A program made the translations under genes and the position numbers. A stretch of DNA of 64,000 nt from Seohaeicola zhoushanensis (GTDB lineage: Bacteria; Pseudomonadota; Alphaproteobacteria; Rhodobacterales; Rhodobacteraceae). Shown one piece after another: positions 24,473 to 32,487 of the stretch. The stretch spans positions 1-64,000 of the forward strand of contig NZ_BNCJ01000012.1 of the NCBI RefSeq assembly GCF_014656415.1. Reading direction: 5' to 3'. The notes beneath the pieces are model-generated. The model saw only the letters and a program-made list of their open reading frames with translations, was not told where the DNA came from and searched no databases. Every line of letters begins with the position of its first letter. Position 1 is the stretch's first letter.

Positions 24473-24679
24473 TCAGTCGCGGCCCGAGAGGTAGAACATC
24501 GCCTCGATCATAGACTCGGCGCTGTTGAAGCCGCCGGGGTGGGTCGACATCAGGCCAAGGGCGAACTCGCGGCGGGCCTGGTCATTGGCGCGCTCGTCGC
24601 GGGGGCGGGGGGCTTCGACGGGGCGTGGCGCGCGGGCGAAGCGGGGCAGGAGGGAGATCGGGAAGGCGGCGACCGTCAT
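24473..24679 (-). CDS. Small hypothetical protein
   Basis: The 68-residue product starts MTVAAFPISLLPRF and ends FYLSGRD. The middle is Pro/Arg-rich and the C-terminal half (REFALGLMSTHPGGFNSAES) resembles short Rhodobacterales proteins with a pattern of helix, HP-GF turn and a second helix. It has AAGGATCAGGATC upstream, a weak ribosome binding site. It is divergent from the LysR gene at 24776, so it may be that regulator's target. Family and function are not known. Confidence 0.5.
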   Translation of the reverse strand: MTVAAFPISLLPRFARAPRPVEAPRPRDERANDQARREFALGLMSTHPGGFNSAESMIEAMFYLSGRD

Positions 24680-24775
24680 GGCGATGATCCTGATCCTTGA
24701 GGGGGTTACCTCAACAGCATCGCCCGACTCGGGGCTTTCGTGGTATCCGGTATGTCGTGGAGCGGGTCTTCAGAT

Positions 24776-25747
24776 ATGAATAACGCTTTCGACGACTGGT
24801 CCGGGGTCCGTGTCTTCCTTGCCGTGATGCGGCGGGGCTCGACGCTGGCGGCCTCGCGCGATCTGGGCATGTCGCAGCCGACCGTCACGCGCCGCATCGA
24901 CGCCTTCGAGCACCGGCTCGGCCTGACGCTGTTCGACCGCGACACCCGCGGCTTCCGTCCGACCCGCGACGCGCAGCGGCTGCTGCCCTTCGCCGAGGCG
25001 GCGGAGAAGGCGATGACCGGGCTGGCCGAGGCGGCGGTGGCGGCGCGGCGGACGATGCTGGAGCCGATCCGCATCACCGCGCCGCGGCTGAACTTCTCGC
25101 CGCTGTTCACTGCGATACTGGCCGAGTTCAGCGCCCTGCACCCGGGGGTTCGCTTCGGGCTGATCTCGTCCTATGCCTTGCTGGACCTCGCCGCGGGAGA
25201 GGCGGACATCGCCATCCGGATCGCGCGGCGGGTCATCGACGAACGGCTGATCTGTTCGAAGCTGACGGATGTGACCTCAACGCTTTTCGCATCGCGCAGC
25301 TATGCCGAAGCCCATGGGCTGCCCCGGTCCGACGCCGAATTCGCCGGCCATTCCTTCGTGGTCTACGATCCGTCGCCAAGTCCGGACGGGTTGAATGCCT
25401 GGCTGATGAAGCGGATTTCGCCCGACCAGATCGTTTCGCGCAGCGCAGACGCCGAGTCGGTCTGTGCGGCCATCGCGGCGGGGCTTGGCATCGGGCCGGT
25501 GCCGACCTCGCTGGCGGTGGATTATCCGGCGATGGTGCCCTGCTTTCCGCCGCCGCAGGAGACCACGGTGCAATCGTGGCTGTGCATCGCCCCGGACGCT
25601 TGGCGGCGTCCCGAGGTGAAGGCCTTTGCCGCCTTCTTCGCGCCGCGCTTTCGCGCGGGATATGCCGCGCACAAGGCGGAGGGAGAGCGGCGCTGGGAGG
25701 AAATGGACCGCCAGAGACGCGGCTCAGGCGGCCAGATGACCGCCTGA
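24776..25747 (+). CDS. LysR-family transcriptional regulator
   Basis: The 323-residue regulator has the N-terminal winged helix-turn-helix (WSGVRVFLAVMRRGSTLAAS, then MSQPTVTRRIDAFE) typical of LysR proteins. A LysR substrate-binding domain covers about 95-295. The last 20 residues are charged and unconserved-looking. I start at ATG 24776 because the upstream in-frame ATG lacks a family match. The neighbour divergent to it is the small protein at 24473-24679, and the 96-base gap between them should contain its operator. The effector is unknown. Confidence 0.88.
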   Translation: MNNAFDDWSGVRVFLAVMRRGSTLAASRDLGMSQPTVTRRIDAFEHRLGLTLFDRDTRGFRPTRDAQRLLPFAEAAEKAMTGLAEAAVAARRTMLEPIRITAPRLNFSPLFTAILAEFSALHPGVRFGLISSYALLDLAAGEADIAIRIARRVIDERLICSKLTDVTSTLFASRSYAEAHGLPRSDAEFAGHSFVVYDPSPSPDGLNAWLMKRISPDQIVSRSADAESVCAAIAAGLGIGPVPTSLAVDYPAMVPCFPPPQETTVQSWLCIAPDAWRRPEVKAFAAFFAPRFRAGYAAHKAEGERRWEEMDRQRRGSGGQMTA

Positions 25748-25791
25748 GCGGGGGGGCAGGCGAACCTGCCGTTCTCATCTATGCGCCGGAA

Positions 25792-26556
25792 TCAGCGGCG
25801 GGCCTTGCGGCGCTTCAGGTAGGCAAAGGCGCCGACTGCACCCATCATCAGCGGCAGGCCGGCGGGCAGTGGCACCGGCTCGACGGGCAGCACGTTTACC
25901 GTGATGGCGGCGGAGGCCAGAACGTTTTCCGTTCCCTTCTCGTAAACGAGGAAGGCGAAGTCATAGGAACCCGGAAGGTCGGGGTCCAGCGAGAAGCCGA
26001 ACCCCAGGTTGGAGGACTGCTGAGCGACGCTGTAGAGCGCCATGTTGGATTGAAGCGCCGGGATGCTGGCGGATTCGATGCCGTTGCCGTTTCCGGTCGA
26101 ATTGTCGCCGAGCGAATGATCGTAATATCCGTCCGTGTCGAAGGGATCGGTGGATGCGAAAGACGTGCCCGCCGAAGGATCGACGTCGAACATCAGCGCA
26201 TAATCGAAGTCGGACAGCTTGGCGCCCGAGGTTCCGCTTGCGTCGACATTGACCGACCATTCGAAGTTGAAGACGGAACGATTGGTCGGATTCGTGGTCA
26301 GGACAGTCGAATCGAAGGTATAGGTATGATCGCCATCGTAATTGAAAACGTCGGCTTTCGGATACCGCTGCTTGCCGCGCAGGGCGACTTCTATATTGTT
26401 CTGGGTTTCGCCGGTGAAGCCGCCGTTACCGTTGCCGCTCCCGAAGATGACGTCGGAAATGACGTCGCCGGTTCCGTTCACGGGTGCAGCGGACACAGCG
26501 CTTCCCAGTGCGGCAAGGGCAAAGGCCCCGGCCGCAATACATTTTGCAAATTGCAT
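25792..26556 (-). CDS. VPLPA-CTERM sorting-domain exported protein
   Basis: The 254-residue protein has a signal peptide (about 1-23, ending AVSAA) and a C-terminal sorting tag. The tag is VPLPAGLPLM at residue 228, then a hydrophobic helix and the basic end KRRKARR. Such tags are processed by exosortase-type enzymes that move the protein to the cell surface. The body is Asp, Ser, Asn and Gly-rich and likely beta-structured, and no enzyme motif is seen. Base composition is lower in GC than the neighbours, a hint of different selection or transfer. No exosortase gene is in the window. The start follows a GGGGGAA site. Confidence 0.85.
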   Translation of the reverse strand: MQFAKCIAAGAFALAALGSAVSAAPVNGTGDVISDVIFGSGNGNGGFTGETQNNIEVALRGKQRYPKADVFNYDGDHTYTFDSTVLTTNPTNRSVFNFEWSVNVDASGTSGAKLSDFDYALMFDVDPSAGTSFASTDPFDTDGYYDHSLGDNSTGNGNGIESASIPALQSNMALYSVAQQSSNLGFGFSLDPDLPGSYDFAFLVYEKGTENVLASAAITVNVLPVEPVPLPAGLPLMMGAVGAFAYLKRRKARR

Positions 26557-26825
26557 GTAATTATTCCCCCTGATTGGTCTAAATTCGTCGCAGGACTGCG
26601 TGGGGGAGATTATCGCGATATGTTCAATTCACAAGTAAATTAAATCGAATCATTGCGATTTGCGATTTTTGATTGATCTTTTGATGGCTGGGTGCAATCT
26701 GGGGTTGTGCGCAAATCGAGGGTACATGGCCTGGCGTGCGCAGGGAAAAGTGGGGCAGTGCCGATATTGCCCTCTCCGGTCCGGCGATACGGCGGAATTG
26801 ACCGCCGTATCGCCAAATTCCAGGA

Positions 26826-28451
26826 TCACATCTCCTTGGCGATCTTCCTGAGCTCGAATTTCTGGATCTTGCCGGTCGAGGTCTTGGGCAGTTCCTGGAA
26901 GACCACCGCCTTGGGCGTCTTGAAACCGGCGAGATGTTCGCGGCAATAGGCGATCAGACCGGCGGTGTCTCCGGCGGCGCCGACCTTCAGTTCGATGAAG
27001 GCGCAGGGCACCTCGCCCCATTTCTCGTCCGGTTTCGCCACCACGGCGGCGAGGTTGACGTCCGGGTGGCCCATCAGCACGCCCTCGACCTCGACCGAGG
27101 AGATGTTCTCGCCGCCCGAGATGATGATGTCCTTGGCGCGGTCGGCGATCTGGACATAGCTGTCGGGGTGCTGAACGGCGATGTCGCCGGTGTGGAAGTA
27201 GCCGCCCTTGAAGGCCTCGGCGGTGGCCTCGGGGTTCTTGAGATAGCCCTTCATCACCCCGTTGCCGCGCATCACGATCTCCCCCTGGGTGGTGCCGTCC
27301 ATCGGGATCTGCGTCATCGTCTCGTCGACCACGGTGATGTGTTCGAAGATGGGCATGGCGACGCCCTGGCGGGCCTTGATCGCCGCGCGCTCGGCGCCGC
27401 GCAGGCCCTCCCACTGCTCGCCCCAGGTGCATTCGGTGGCGGGGCCGTAGGTCTCGGTCAGGCCGTAGACCTGGGTGACGTTGAAGCCCATCGGCTCGAT
27501 CTTGGCGAGCGTGGCGGGGGCGGGCGGTGCGCCGGCGGTGAAGACCTCGACGGTCTGGTCGAAGGCGCGGCGCTGTTCGGGCGGGGCGTTCACCAGCATG
27601 TTCAGCACGATGGGCGCGCCGCCGAAATGGGTCACGCCCTCGTCGGCGATGGCGTCGAAGATCGCCGGGGCGGTGATGTCGCGGCAGCAAACAAGCCGGC
27701 CGCCGATCATCGGCATCATCCAAGTGTGGCACCAGCCGTTGCAGTGGAACAGCGGCACGATGGTCAGATAGCGCGGCCGCAGCACCATGCGCCAGCTCAG
27801 GATCTGGCCCATGGCGTTCAGGTAGGCGCCGCGGTGGTGATAGACCACGCCCTTGGGCCGCCCGGTGGTGCCCGAGGTATAGTTGAGCGCGATGCTCTCC
27901 CATTCGTCCTCGGGCATGATCCAGTCGAAATCGGGGTCCGCGGCGGCCAGCATCTCCTCGTAGGTCGGATGGCGCCCGGTGGCTGGGTGGCCGCCGTGGT
28001 CGTCGGGCACCTCGATCAGCAGGGGCCTGTCGCCCTCCATCTGCGCGATGGCGGCCTCGGCGAGGGGGATGAACTGGCTGTCGGCCAGCACCACCTTTGC
28101 GCCGCCATGGGCGAAGATATAGGCGACCGTGTCGGTTTCGAGCCGCGTGTTGATGGTGTTCAGCACCGCGCCGCAGGCGGGCACGCCGAAATGCGCCTCG
28201 GCCTGGGCCGGCAGGTTGGGGATCAGGGTGGCCACCACGTCGCCCGGTTTCACCCCGCGCGCGGCCAGCGCCGAGGCGAGCCGGGTGCAGCGGTCGGCAT
28301 ATTCCGCGTAGGTCTTGCGATGCGCGCCATAGACCACGGCGAGTTCATCGGCATAGACCACCGCCGCCCGGCGCAGACCCGAAAGCGGCGTCAGAGGCAC
28401 GTAGTTCGCGGCGCAGCGGTCCAGCCCCGTCTCGTCTGCCATCCAACCCAT
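26826..28451 (-). CDS. Acyl-CoA synthetase (AMP-forming)
   Basis: This 541-residue ANL ligase starts at ATG 28451 after GGGGAGGG. The P-loop YTSGTTGRPKGVVYHHRG is near residue 190, then QVYGLTETYGP near 320, the TGD motif near 425, and the hinge DRAKDIIISGGENISS. The catalytic lysine is in TSTGKIQKFELRK. The opening CAANYVPLTPLSGLRRAA matches a subfamily acting on medium or branched carboxylic acids. The substrate is not fixed by sequence. It differs from the 7851-9410 ligase and is no recent duplicate. It is divergent from a drug/metabolite transporter. Confidence 0.92.
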   Translation of the reverse strand: MGWMADETGLDRCAANYVPLTPLSGLRRAAVVYADELAVVYGAHRKTYAEYADRCTRLASALAARGVKPGDVVATLIPNLPAQAEAHFGVPACGAVLNTINTRLETDTVAYIFAHGGAKVVLADSQFIPLAEAAIAQMEGDRPLLIEVPDDHGGHPATGRHPTYEEMLAAADPDFDWIMPEDEWESIALNYTSGTTGRPKGVVYHHRGAYLNAMGQILSWRMVLRPRYLTIVPLFHCNGWCHTWMMPMIGGRLVCCRDITAPAIFDAIADEGVTHFGGAPIVLNMLVNAPPEQRRAFDQTVEVFTAGAPPAPATLAKIEPMGFNVTQVYGLTETYGPATECTWGEQWEGLRGAERAAIKARQGVAMPIFEHITVVDETMTQIPMDGTTQGEIVMRGNGVMKGYLKNPEATAEAFKGGYFHTGDIAVQHPDSYVQIADRAKDIIISGGENISSVEVEGVLMGHPDVNLAAVVAKPDEKWGEVPCAFIELKVGAAGDTAGLIAYCREHLAGFKTPKAVVFQELPKTSTGKIQKFELRKIAKEM

Positions 28452-28525
28452 TGCATCCCTCCCCGAATTTGCAGATGTCGCTATGTGACCAGATATTGCG
28501 CCGCGCCCGGTGCAAAGAAAAGCCC

Positions 28526-29434
28526 ATGAATACAGAAGCCAAGTCCCATACCCTGCAGGCGGCCGCGCTGATGGTCGCCGCGATGCTGACCATCGGGATC
28601 ATCGACAATTACGTGATCCACCTGGCCGAGGAGATCGGCCTCTGGCAGTTCCATTTCATCCGCGGCCTGATGACGGTGCCGCTGGTGGTGCTGCTCTCGC
28701 TGATCGGCTTCGGCACCCTGCGGCCGGTGCGGCTGGGCCGGGTGGTGCTGCGCAGCCTGCTCTCGGCGGTGGCGATGATCTGCTATTTCGGCGCGCTGGG
28801 GCTGCTGCCGATCTCGCAGGTGCTGGCGGGGCTCTACACCTCGCCCATCTTCATCGTGGTGATAACGGCGCTGTTCCTGAAGGTGCGGATCGGGCCCTGG
28901 CGGGTGCTGGCGGTGGCGGTGGGGTTCACCGGCACGCTCTTCGTGCTGCAACCCGACCCGGCGAACTTCGACCTGCGCATCCTGATGCCGGTGCTGGCCG
29001 GGCTGTTCTACGCGCTGGCGGCGATTGCCACCCGCAGCCTCTGCGCCGGCGAGAGCACGGTGGTGCTGCTGGGCGGGGCGATGCTGGCGCTTGGGCTGGT
29101 CGGCGCGGGCGGGCTGATCTGGCTTGCGCTCTTCCCGGTCGAGGCGCCGCCGGGCCCCGAGGGCTTCCTGCTGCGCGGCTGGGTCTGGCCGATGTGGCAT
29201 GCGGCGCCCTGGGTGGTGCTGCAGGCGGTGGGGTCGGTGATCGCGGTCTTCATGATCACGCGGGCCTACCAACTGGGCGAGCCCTCGCTGGTGGGGGTCT
29301 TCGAGTATTCGGTGATGATCTTCGGCCCGCTCTATGCGCTGGTGGTGTTCGGCCAGGGTGTCGGGCCGTGGCAGGGGGTGGGGATCGGGCTGATCGTGCT
29401 GGCCGGCGGGATCATCGCGGTGCGGAACAGGTAG
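28526..29434 (+). CDS. DMT-superfamily (EamA) transporter
   Basis: The 302-residue inner-membrane protein has about ten hydrophobic helices arranged as two EamA repeats (roughly 1-140 and 150-300), the usual DMT layout. Recognisable pieces are FHFIRGLMTVPLVVL in the first repeat and YQLGEPSLVGVFEYS in the second. EamA proteins export amino acids, nucleobases or other metabolites, and the cargo is unknown here. The ATG at 28526 follows AAAGAAAAG. It is divergent from the acyl-CoA ligase. The stop codon TAG (29432-29434) is part of a palindromic repeat. Confidence 0.88.
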   Translation: MNTEAKSHTLQAAALMVAAMLTIGIIDNYVIHLAEEIGLWQFHFIRGLMTVPLVVLLSLIGFGTLRPVRLGRVVLRSLLSAVAMICYFGALGLLPISQVLAGLYTSPIFIVVITALFLKVRIGPWRVLAVAVGFTGTLFVLQPDPANFDLRILMPVLAGLFYALAAIATRSLCAGESTVVLLGGAMLALGLVGAGGLIWLALFPVEAPPGPEGFLLRGWVWPMWHAAPWVVLQAVGSVIAVFMITRAYQLGEPSLVGVFEYSVMIFGPLYALVVFGQGVGPWQGVGIGLIVLAGGIIAVRNR

Positions 29435-29466
29435 GGCGGGGGGTGCGCCGTGAAGGCACACCCTAC
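29431..29466. repeat. Palindromic intergenic repeat (GTAGGG...CCCTAC type)
   Basis: The sequence starts GTAGGGCGGG and ends CACACCCTAC, and an inner GTGC.../GCAC pair extends the dyad. The first bases overlap the transporter stop codon. Related copies, with a central GGGTGAACCCC palindrome in place of this one, occur at 38850-38874, 49425-49451 and 59999-60022. Confidence 0.6.
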
Positions 29467-29665
29467 GGGTCGCGATGGTCGGGAAAGCCGGGCGAGCGCC
29501 GGCCCGCCGGGACGGTCGCCATTGGAGCGCCAATGGTCCGAGCGACAATGGCGACGCGCTCGCCCGGCGGCGCGCTGGGCGCGCCTTTGCTCCGGGCGGG
29601 AGAGTTGTTCGGGCGTTGGATGCCAAGGATTCCCGCCCCCCGCCAAATGCGCTAGCCTGCCCGCC

Positions 29666-30310
29666 ATGATCCTCTCCCCCGGACGCGGCTACGTCTTCGT
29701 GCATATCCCCAAGACCGGCGGCACCGCGCTCAGCCTGGCGCTCGAGGGCCGCGCGATGAAGGACGACATCCTGATCGGCGACACCCCCAAGGCGCAGCGG
29801 CGCAAAGGGCGGCTAGAAGGCGTGCGGGCGCGGGGGCGGCTGTGGAAGCACTCGACGCTGGCCGATATCGAGGGGCTGGTGGAAGACCGGGTGCTCGACG
29901 GGCTCTTCGCCTTCACGCTGGTGCGCAATCCCTGGGACCGGATGGTGAGCTATTATCACTGGCTGCGGGAGCAGAGCTTCGACCACCCGGCCGTGGCGCT
30001 GGCGCAACGGCTGAATTTCGACGCCTTCACCCGCCACCCCGAGACCTGTGCGTCCTTCCGCGCCACCCCCGCCGCCGCCTACATGCGCCGCAGCGACGGG
30101 CGCGAGCAATGCGCGGCCTATGTGCGGCTGGAATATTTCGCCGAGGATATCGCGCCGGTGGCGGCGCACCTGGGCTTTCCGGTCGCGATGGAGCGCGTCA
30201 ACGCATCAAGGCGCGATCCCGATTACCGGGGCTACTTCAGCGATCAAGCGGCCGAAGCGGTGGCCGAGGCCTGCGCCGAGGATATCGCGCGCTTTGGCTA
30301 TCGCTTCTGA
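29666..30310 (+). CDS. Sulfotransferase-family protein
   Basis: The 214-residue protein carries the two PAPS-binding signatures of Sulfotransfer_2-type enzymes: FVHIPKTGGTAL (5'-phosphosulfate loop, residues about 11-22) and FTLVRNPWDRMVSYYHW (3'-phosphate loop, near 88-104). Such enzymes transfer sulfate from PAPS to a carbohydrate or other acceptor. The acceptor is unknown and no polysaccharide genes flank it. ATG 29666 is set by the conserved start. It lies in a neighbourhood of intergenic repeats and converges on phaZ with only 3 bases between stops. Confidence 0.82.
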   Translation: MILSPGRGYVFVHIPKTGGTALSLALEGRAMKDDILIGDTPKAQRRKGRLEGVRARGRLWKHSTLADIEGLVEDRVLDGLFAFTLVRNPWDRMVSYYHWLREQSFDHPAVALAQRLNFDAFTRHPETCASFRATPAAAYMRRSDGREQCAAYVRLEYFAEDIAPVAAHLGFPVAMERVNASRRDPDYRGYFSDQAAEAVAEACAEDIARFGYRF

Positions 30311-30313
30311 GGC

Positions 30314-31525
30314 CTATTCCATCGCCAGGATCATGTTGCGCACCACGGGGTAGATCTCCTTCTCCCACCGCTTGCCGTTGAACACGCCGTAATGGCCGAC
30401 ATTGGCCTGCAGGTGATGCCGCTTGAGGTGCGGCCGAAGCGAGCGGCAGAGGTCATGCGCGGCGGCGGTCTGGCCCAGCGAGCAGATGTCGTCGCGCCCG
30501 CCCTCGACCGTAAGCAGCGCGGTGCGCTGGATCGCGCCGCAGTCTATGGGCTTGCCCTGATACGAAAAGGTGCCATTGGCCAGCTGCGCCTGCTGGAAGA
30601 TCTGGTCGATGGTCTCGACGTAGAATTCCGCCGGCAGGTCCAGAACGGCGAAATACTCGTCGTAGAACTCCTTGATCTTGCGGGCTTCCTCGGTATCGCC
30701 CGCGGCCAGCAGGTCATACATCTTCCGGTGCTGGTCGCGGTGGCGCTTCATGTTCATCGACATGAAGGCGAAGAGCTGGACGAAACCGGGATAGACCTTG
30801 CGTCCCGCCCCGGCATAGCGCGCGGGCACCTCGGCGATGACCTGGTTCTTGAACCATTCGAGCGGCTTCTCGTTGGCAAGGTCGTTCACCGTCGTCGGGC
30901 TCTCGCGCACGTCGATCGGGCCGGCCATCAAAGTCATGCTGCGGGGGGTGCAGGGGTTCTTCTCTTCCGACATCACCGCCACGGCGGCCAGCGCCTGCAC
31001 GCAGGGCTGGCAGACGGCAAGCAGGTTGTTGTCGGGGCCGAGGGTCTCGAGGAAACGGATCAGGTAGGCGATGTAATCCTCGACCCCGAAGGTACCGGCC
31101 GAGAGCGGCACGTCGCGGGCGTTCTTCCAGTCGGTGATGTAGACGTCGTGATCGGCCAGCATCGTGCGCACCGTGCCGGCGAGCAGGGTGGCGAAATGGC
31201 CCGACATCGGCGCGACGATCAGCACTTTGGGTTGGGGTGCGTCCATGTCCTTGGCGAAGCGCAGCAGCGTGCCGAAGGGCAGGTCGAGCACCACCTCCTC
31301 GGTCACGGTGCAGGTCTGGTTGCCACTCTGCACGCTGTCGATCCCCCAGGCGGGGCGCGTGTGGGTCAGTTGGTAGCGCGAGATCATCTCCATCAGCGCG
31401 TCGAGCGGCCGGGTCAGTCCGTTGAAGGCCTGCATGAAGGGATAGCCGGTAAAGCGCGTGCGCCTCGCCAGCGCCCGGACCGGCGCAAGCATGTCGTCGT
31501 GCATCTGGTACATCTGGTAGAGCAT
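30314..31525 (-). CDS. phaZ: Intracellular polyhydroxyalkanoate depolymerase
   Basis: The 403-residue enzyme breaks down intracellular PHB granules. It belongs to the PHB_depo/PhaZ1 family, which uses a cysteine nucleophile. The matching residue is Cys175 in VCQPCVQAL. The C-terminal part has the DDICSLGQTAAAHDLC segment and the final VGHYGVFNG with the catalytic-type His. The start is ATG 31525 (MLYQMYQMHDDM). Upstream in-frame codons look non-coding. It is divergent from a GST gene, with a PhaR-type site between them, so control by the PHB-sensing repressor PhaR is likely. No phaC, phaP or phaR is in the window. Confidence 0.93.
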   Translation of the reverse strand: MLYQMYQMHDDMLAPVRALARRTRFTGYPFMQAFNGLTRPLDALMEMISRYQLTHTRPAWGIDSVQSGNQTCTVTEEVVLDLPFGTLLRFAKDMDAPQPKVLIVAPMSGHFATLLAGTVRTMLADHDVYITDWKNARDVPLSAGTFGVEDYIAYLIRFLETLGPDNNLLAVCQPCVQALAAVAVMSEEKNPCTPRSMTLMAGPIDVRESPTTVNDLANEKPLEWFKNQVIAEVPARYAGAGRKVYPGFVQLFAFMSMNMKRHRDQHRKMYDLLAAGDTEEARKIKEFYDEYFAVLDLPAEFYVETIDQIFQQAQLANGTFSYQGKPIDCGAIQRTALLTVEGGRDDICSLGQTAAAHDLCRSLRPHLKRHHLQANVGHYGVFNGKRWEKEIYPVVRNMILAME

Positions 31526-31597
31526 TCCGGCGTCCCCGTTCCTGAAACCGTTTTCCAGAAAGTTAGTGCACGACATTCTGCGCTGCGACAGAATTAT

Positions 31598-31608
31598 CTG
31601 CAGTGCAG
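31598..31608. promoter_or_regulatory. Putative PhaR operator
   Basis: CTGC (31598-31601), three bases AGT, then GCAG (31605-31608) is an exact match to the CTGC-N3/4-GCAG site reported for PhaR of Paracoccus and Rhodobacter. It stands in the 102-base divergent gap between phaZ (start 31525) and the GST gene (start 31628), 20 bases before the GST start. Additional TGC-rich words surround it. Confidence 0.65.
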
Positions 31609-31627
31609 CATTTGCAGGAGATAGGTC

Positions 31628-32281
31628 ATGGCGCGCGCGACACTTACCATTTCATCCAAGAATTACTCGTCGTGGTCGCTGCGGGGCTGGCTGCTCTGCC
31701 GCATGGCCGGGCTCGATTTCACCGAGCAGCCGGTCGACCTGGACGACCCCGAGAACCGCCAGGAACTGCTGCTCTTGGCCCCCTCGGTACGGGTGCCGCG
31801 GCTGAACCACCAGGGGGTACAGGTCTGGGATACGCTGGCCATCGCCGAGTATCTGCACGAGATCTCGCCCAAGGCGAAGATGCTGCCGGCGGGGATCAAG
31901 GCGCGGGCGCATTGCCGGGCGGTCTCGGGCGAAATCCACTCGGGGTTCTATAACCTGCGGTCAGCTTTGCCCATGAATATCAAGGCGAAACACGAGTCCT
32001 TCAAGATCTTCTCGGGCGCGCGCCCGGACGTGGCGCGCGTCAAGGAGATCTGGTCCGAATGCCTGACGACCTACGGCGGGCCCTTCCTCTTCGGCAAGCC
32101 GACCATCGCCGATGCGATGTATGCGCCGGTCTGCACCCGCTTCCGCACCTATGCGGTGGAACTGGAGCCGCAGCTGCAGGCGTACTGCGACACCATCTTC
32201 GCCTGGGCGCCGATGGCCGAGTGGTGCGCGGCAGCGGTGGCCGAGCCGGATGAGGTGCTGGAACTGGAGGTGGAGTTCTGA
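31628..32281 (+). CDS. Glutathione S-transferase family protein
   Basis: The 217-residue protein has the N-terminal thioredoxin-like domain (ISSKNYSSWSLRGWLLC, then VPRLNHQGVQVWDTLAIAEY) and the all-helical C-terminal domain (about 90-215). The SxxYSSWS opening with a catalytic-type Ser and the VPxL cis-proline region are typical of the bacterial GSTs. Substrate unknown. It shares a divergent promoter region with phaZ and starts 20 bases after the PhaR-like site, so it may belong to the same regulon. ATG 31628 follows GGAGATAGG. Confidence 0.88.
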   Translation: MARATLTISSKNYSSWSLRGWLLCRMAGLDFTEQPVDLDDPENRQELLLLAPSVRVPRLNHQGVQVWDTLAIAEYLHEISPKAKMLPAGIKARAHCRAVSGEIHSGFYNLRSALPMNIKAKHESFKIFSGARPDVARVKEIWSECLTTYGGPFLFGKPTIADAMYAPVCTRFRTYAVELEPQLQAYCDTIFAWAPMAEWCAAAVAEPDEVLELEVEF

Positions 32282-32443
32282 GACGTGTGGTTGCGGGGGC
32301 GCGGGTGAGTCTCGGGGCAGGGCGGAGCGGCCGGTGAATAGGTCCGGTTTCGCATATGCAGTGTGCTTGAGAGTTCAGCGCGGCGCCTGATTTTTGGGCG
32401 GTGCGTGGGCGCCAGGGCGCGCGTTCTTCTGCCGTTTGATTCG

Positions 32444-32475
32444 AAAACCGCCCCCGAAGCCATCTCCGGGGGCGG
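32444..32475 (-). terminator. Intrinsic terminator of the leftward acyl-CoA locus
   Basis: On the minus strand, CCGCCCCCG and CGGGGGCGG (32448-32456 with 32467-32475) form a 9-base-pair stem with a 10-base loop, followed by TTTT. It starts 12 bases past the stop of the FadJ-type gene. Confidence 0.8.
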
Positions 32476-32487
32476 CTGATTTCAGGC

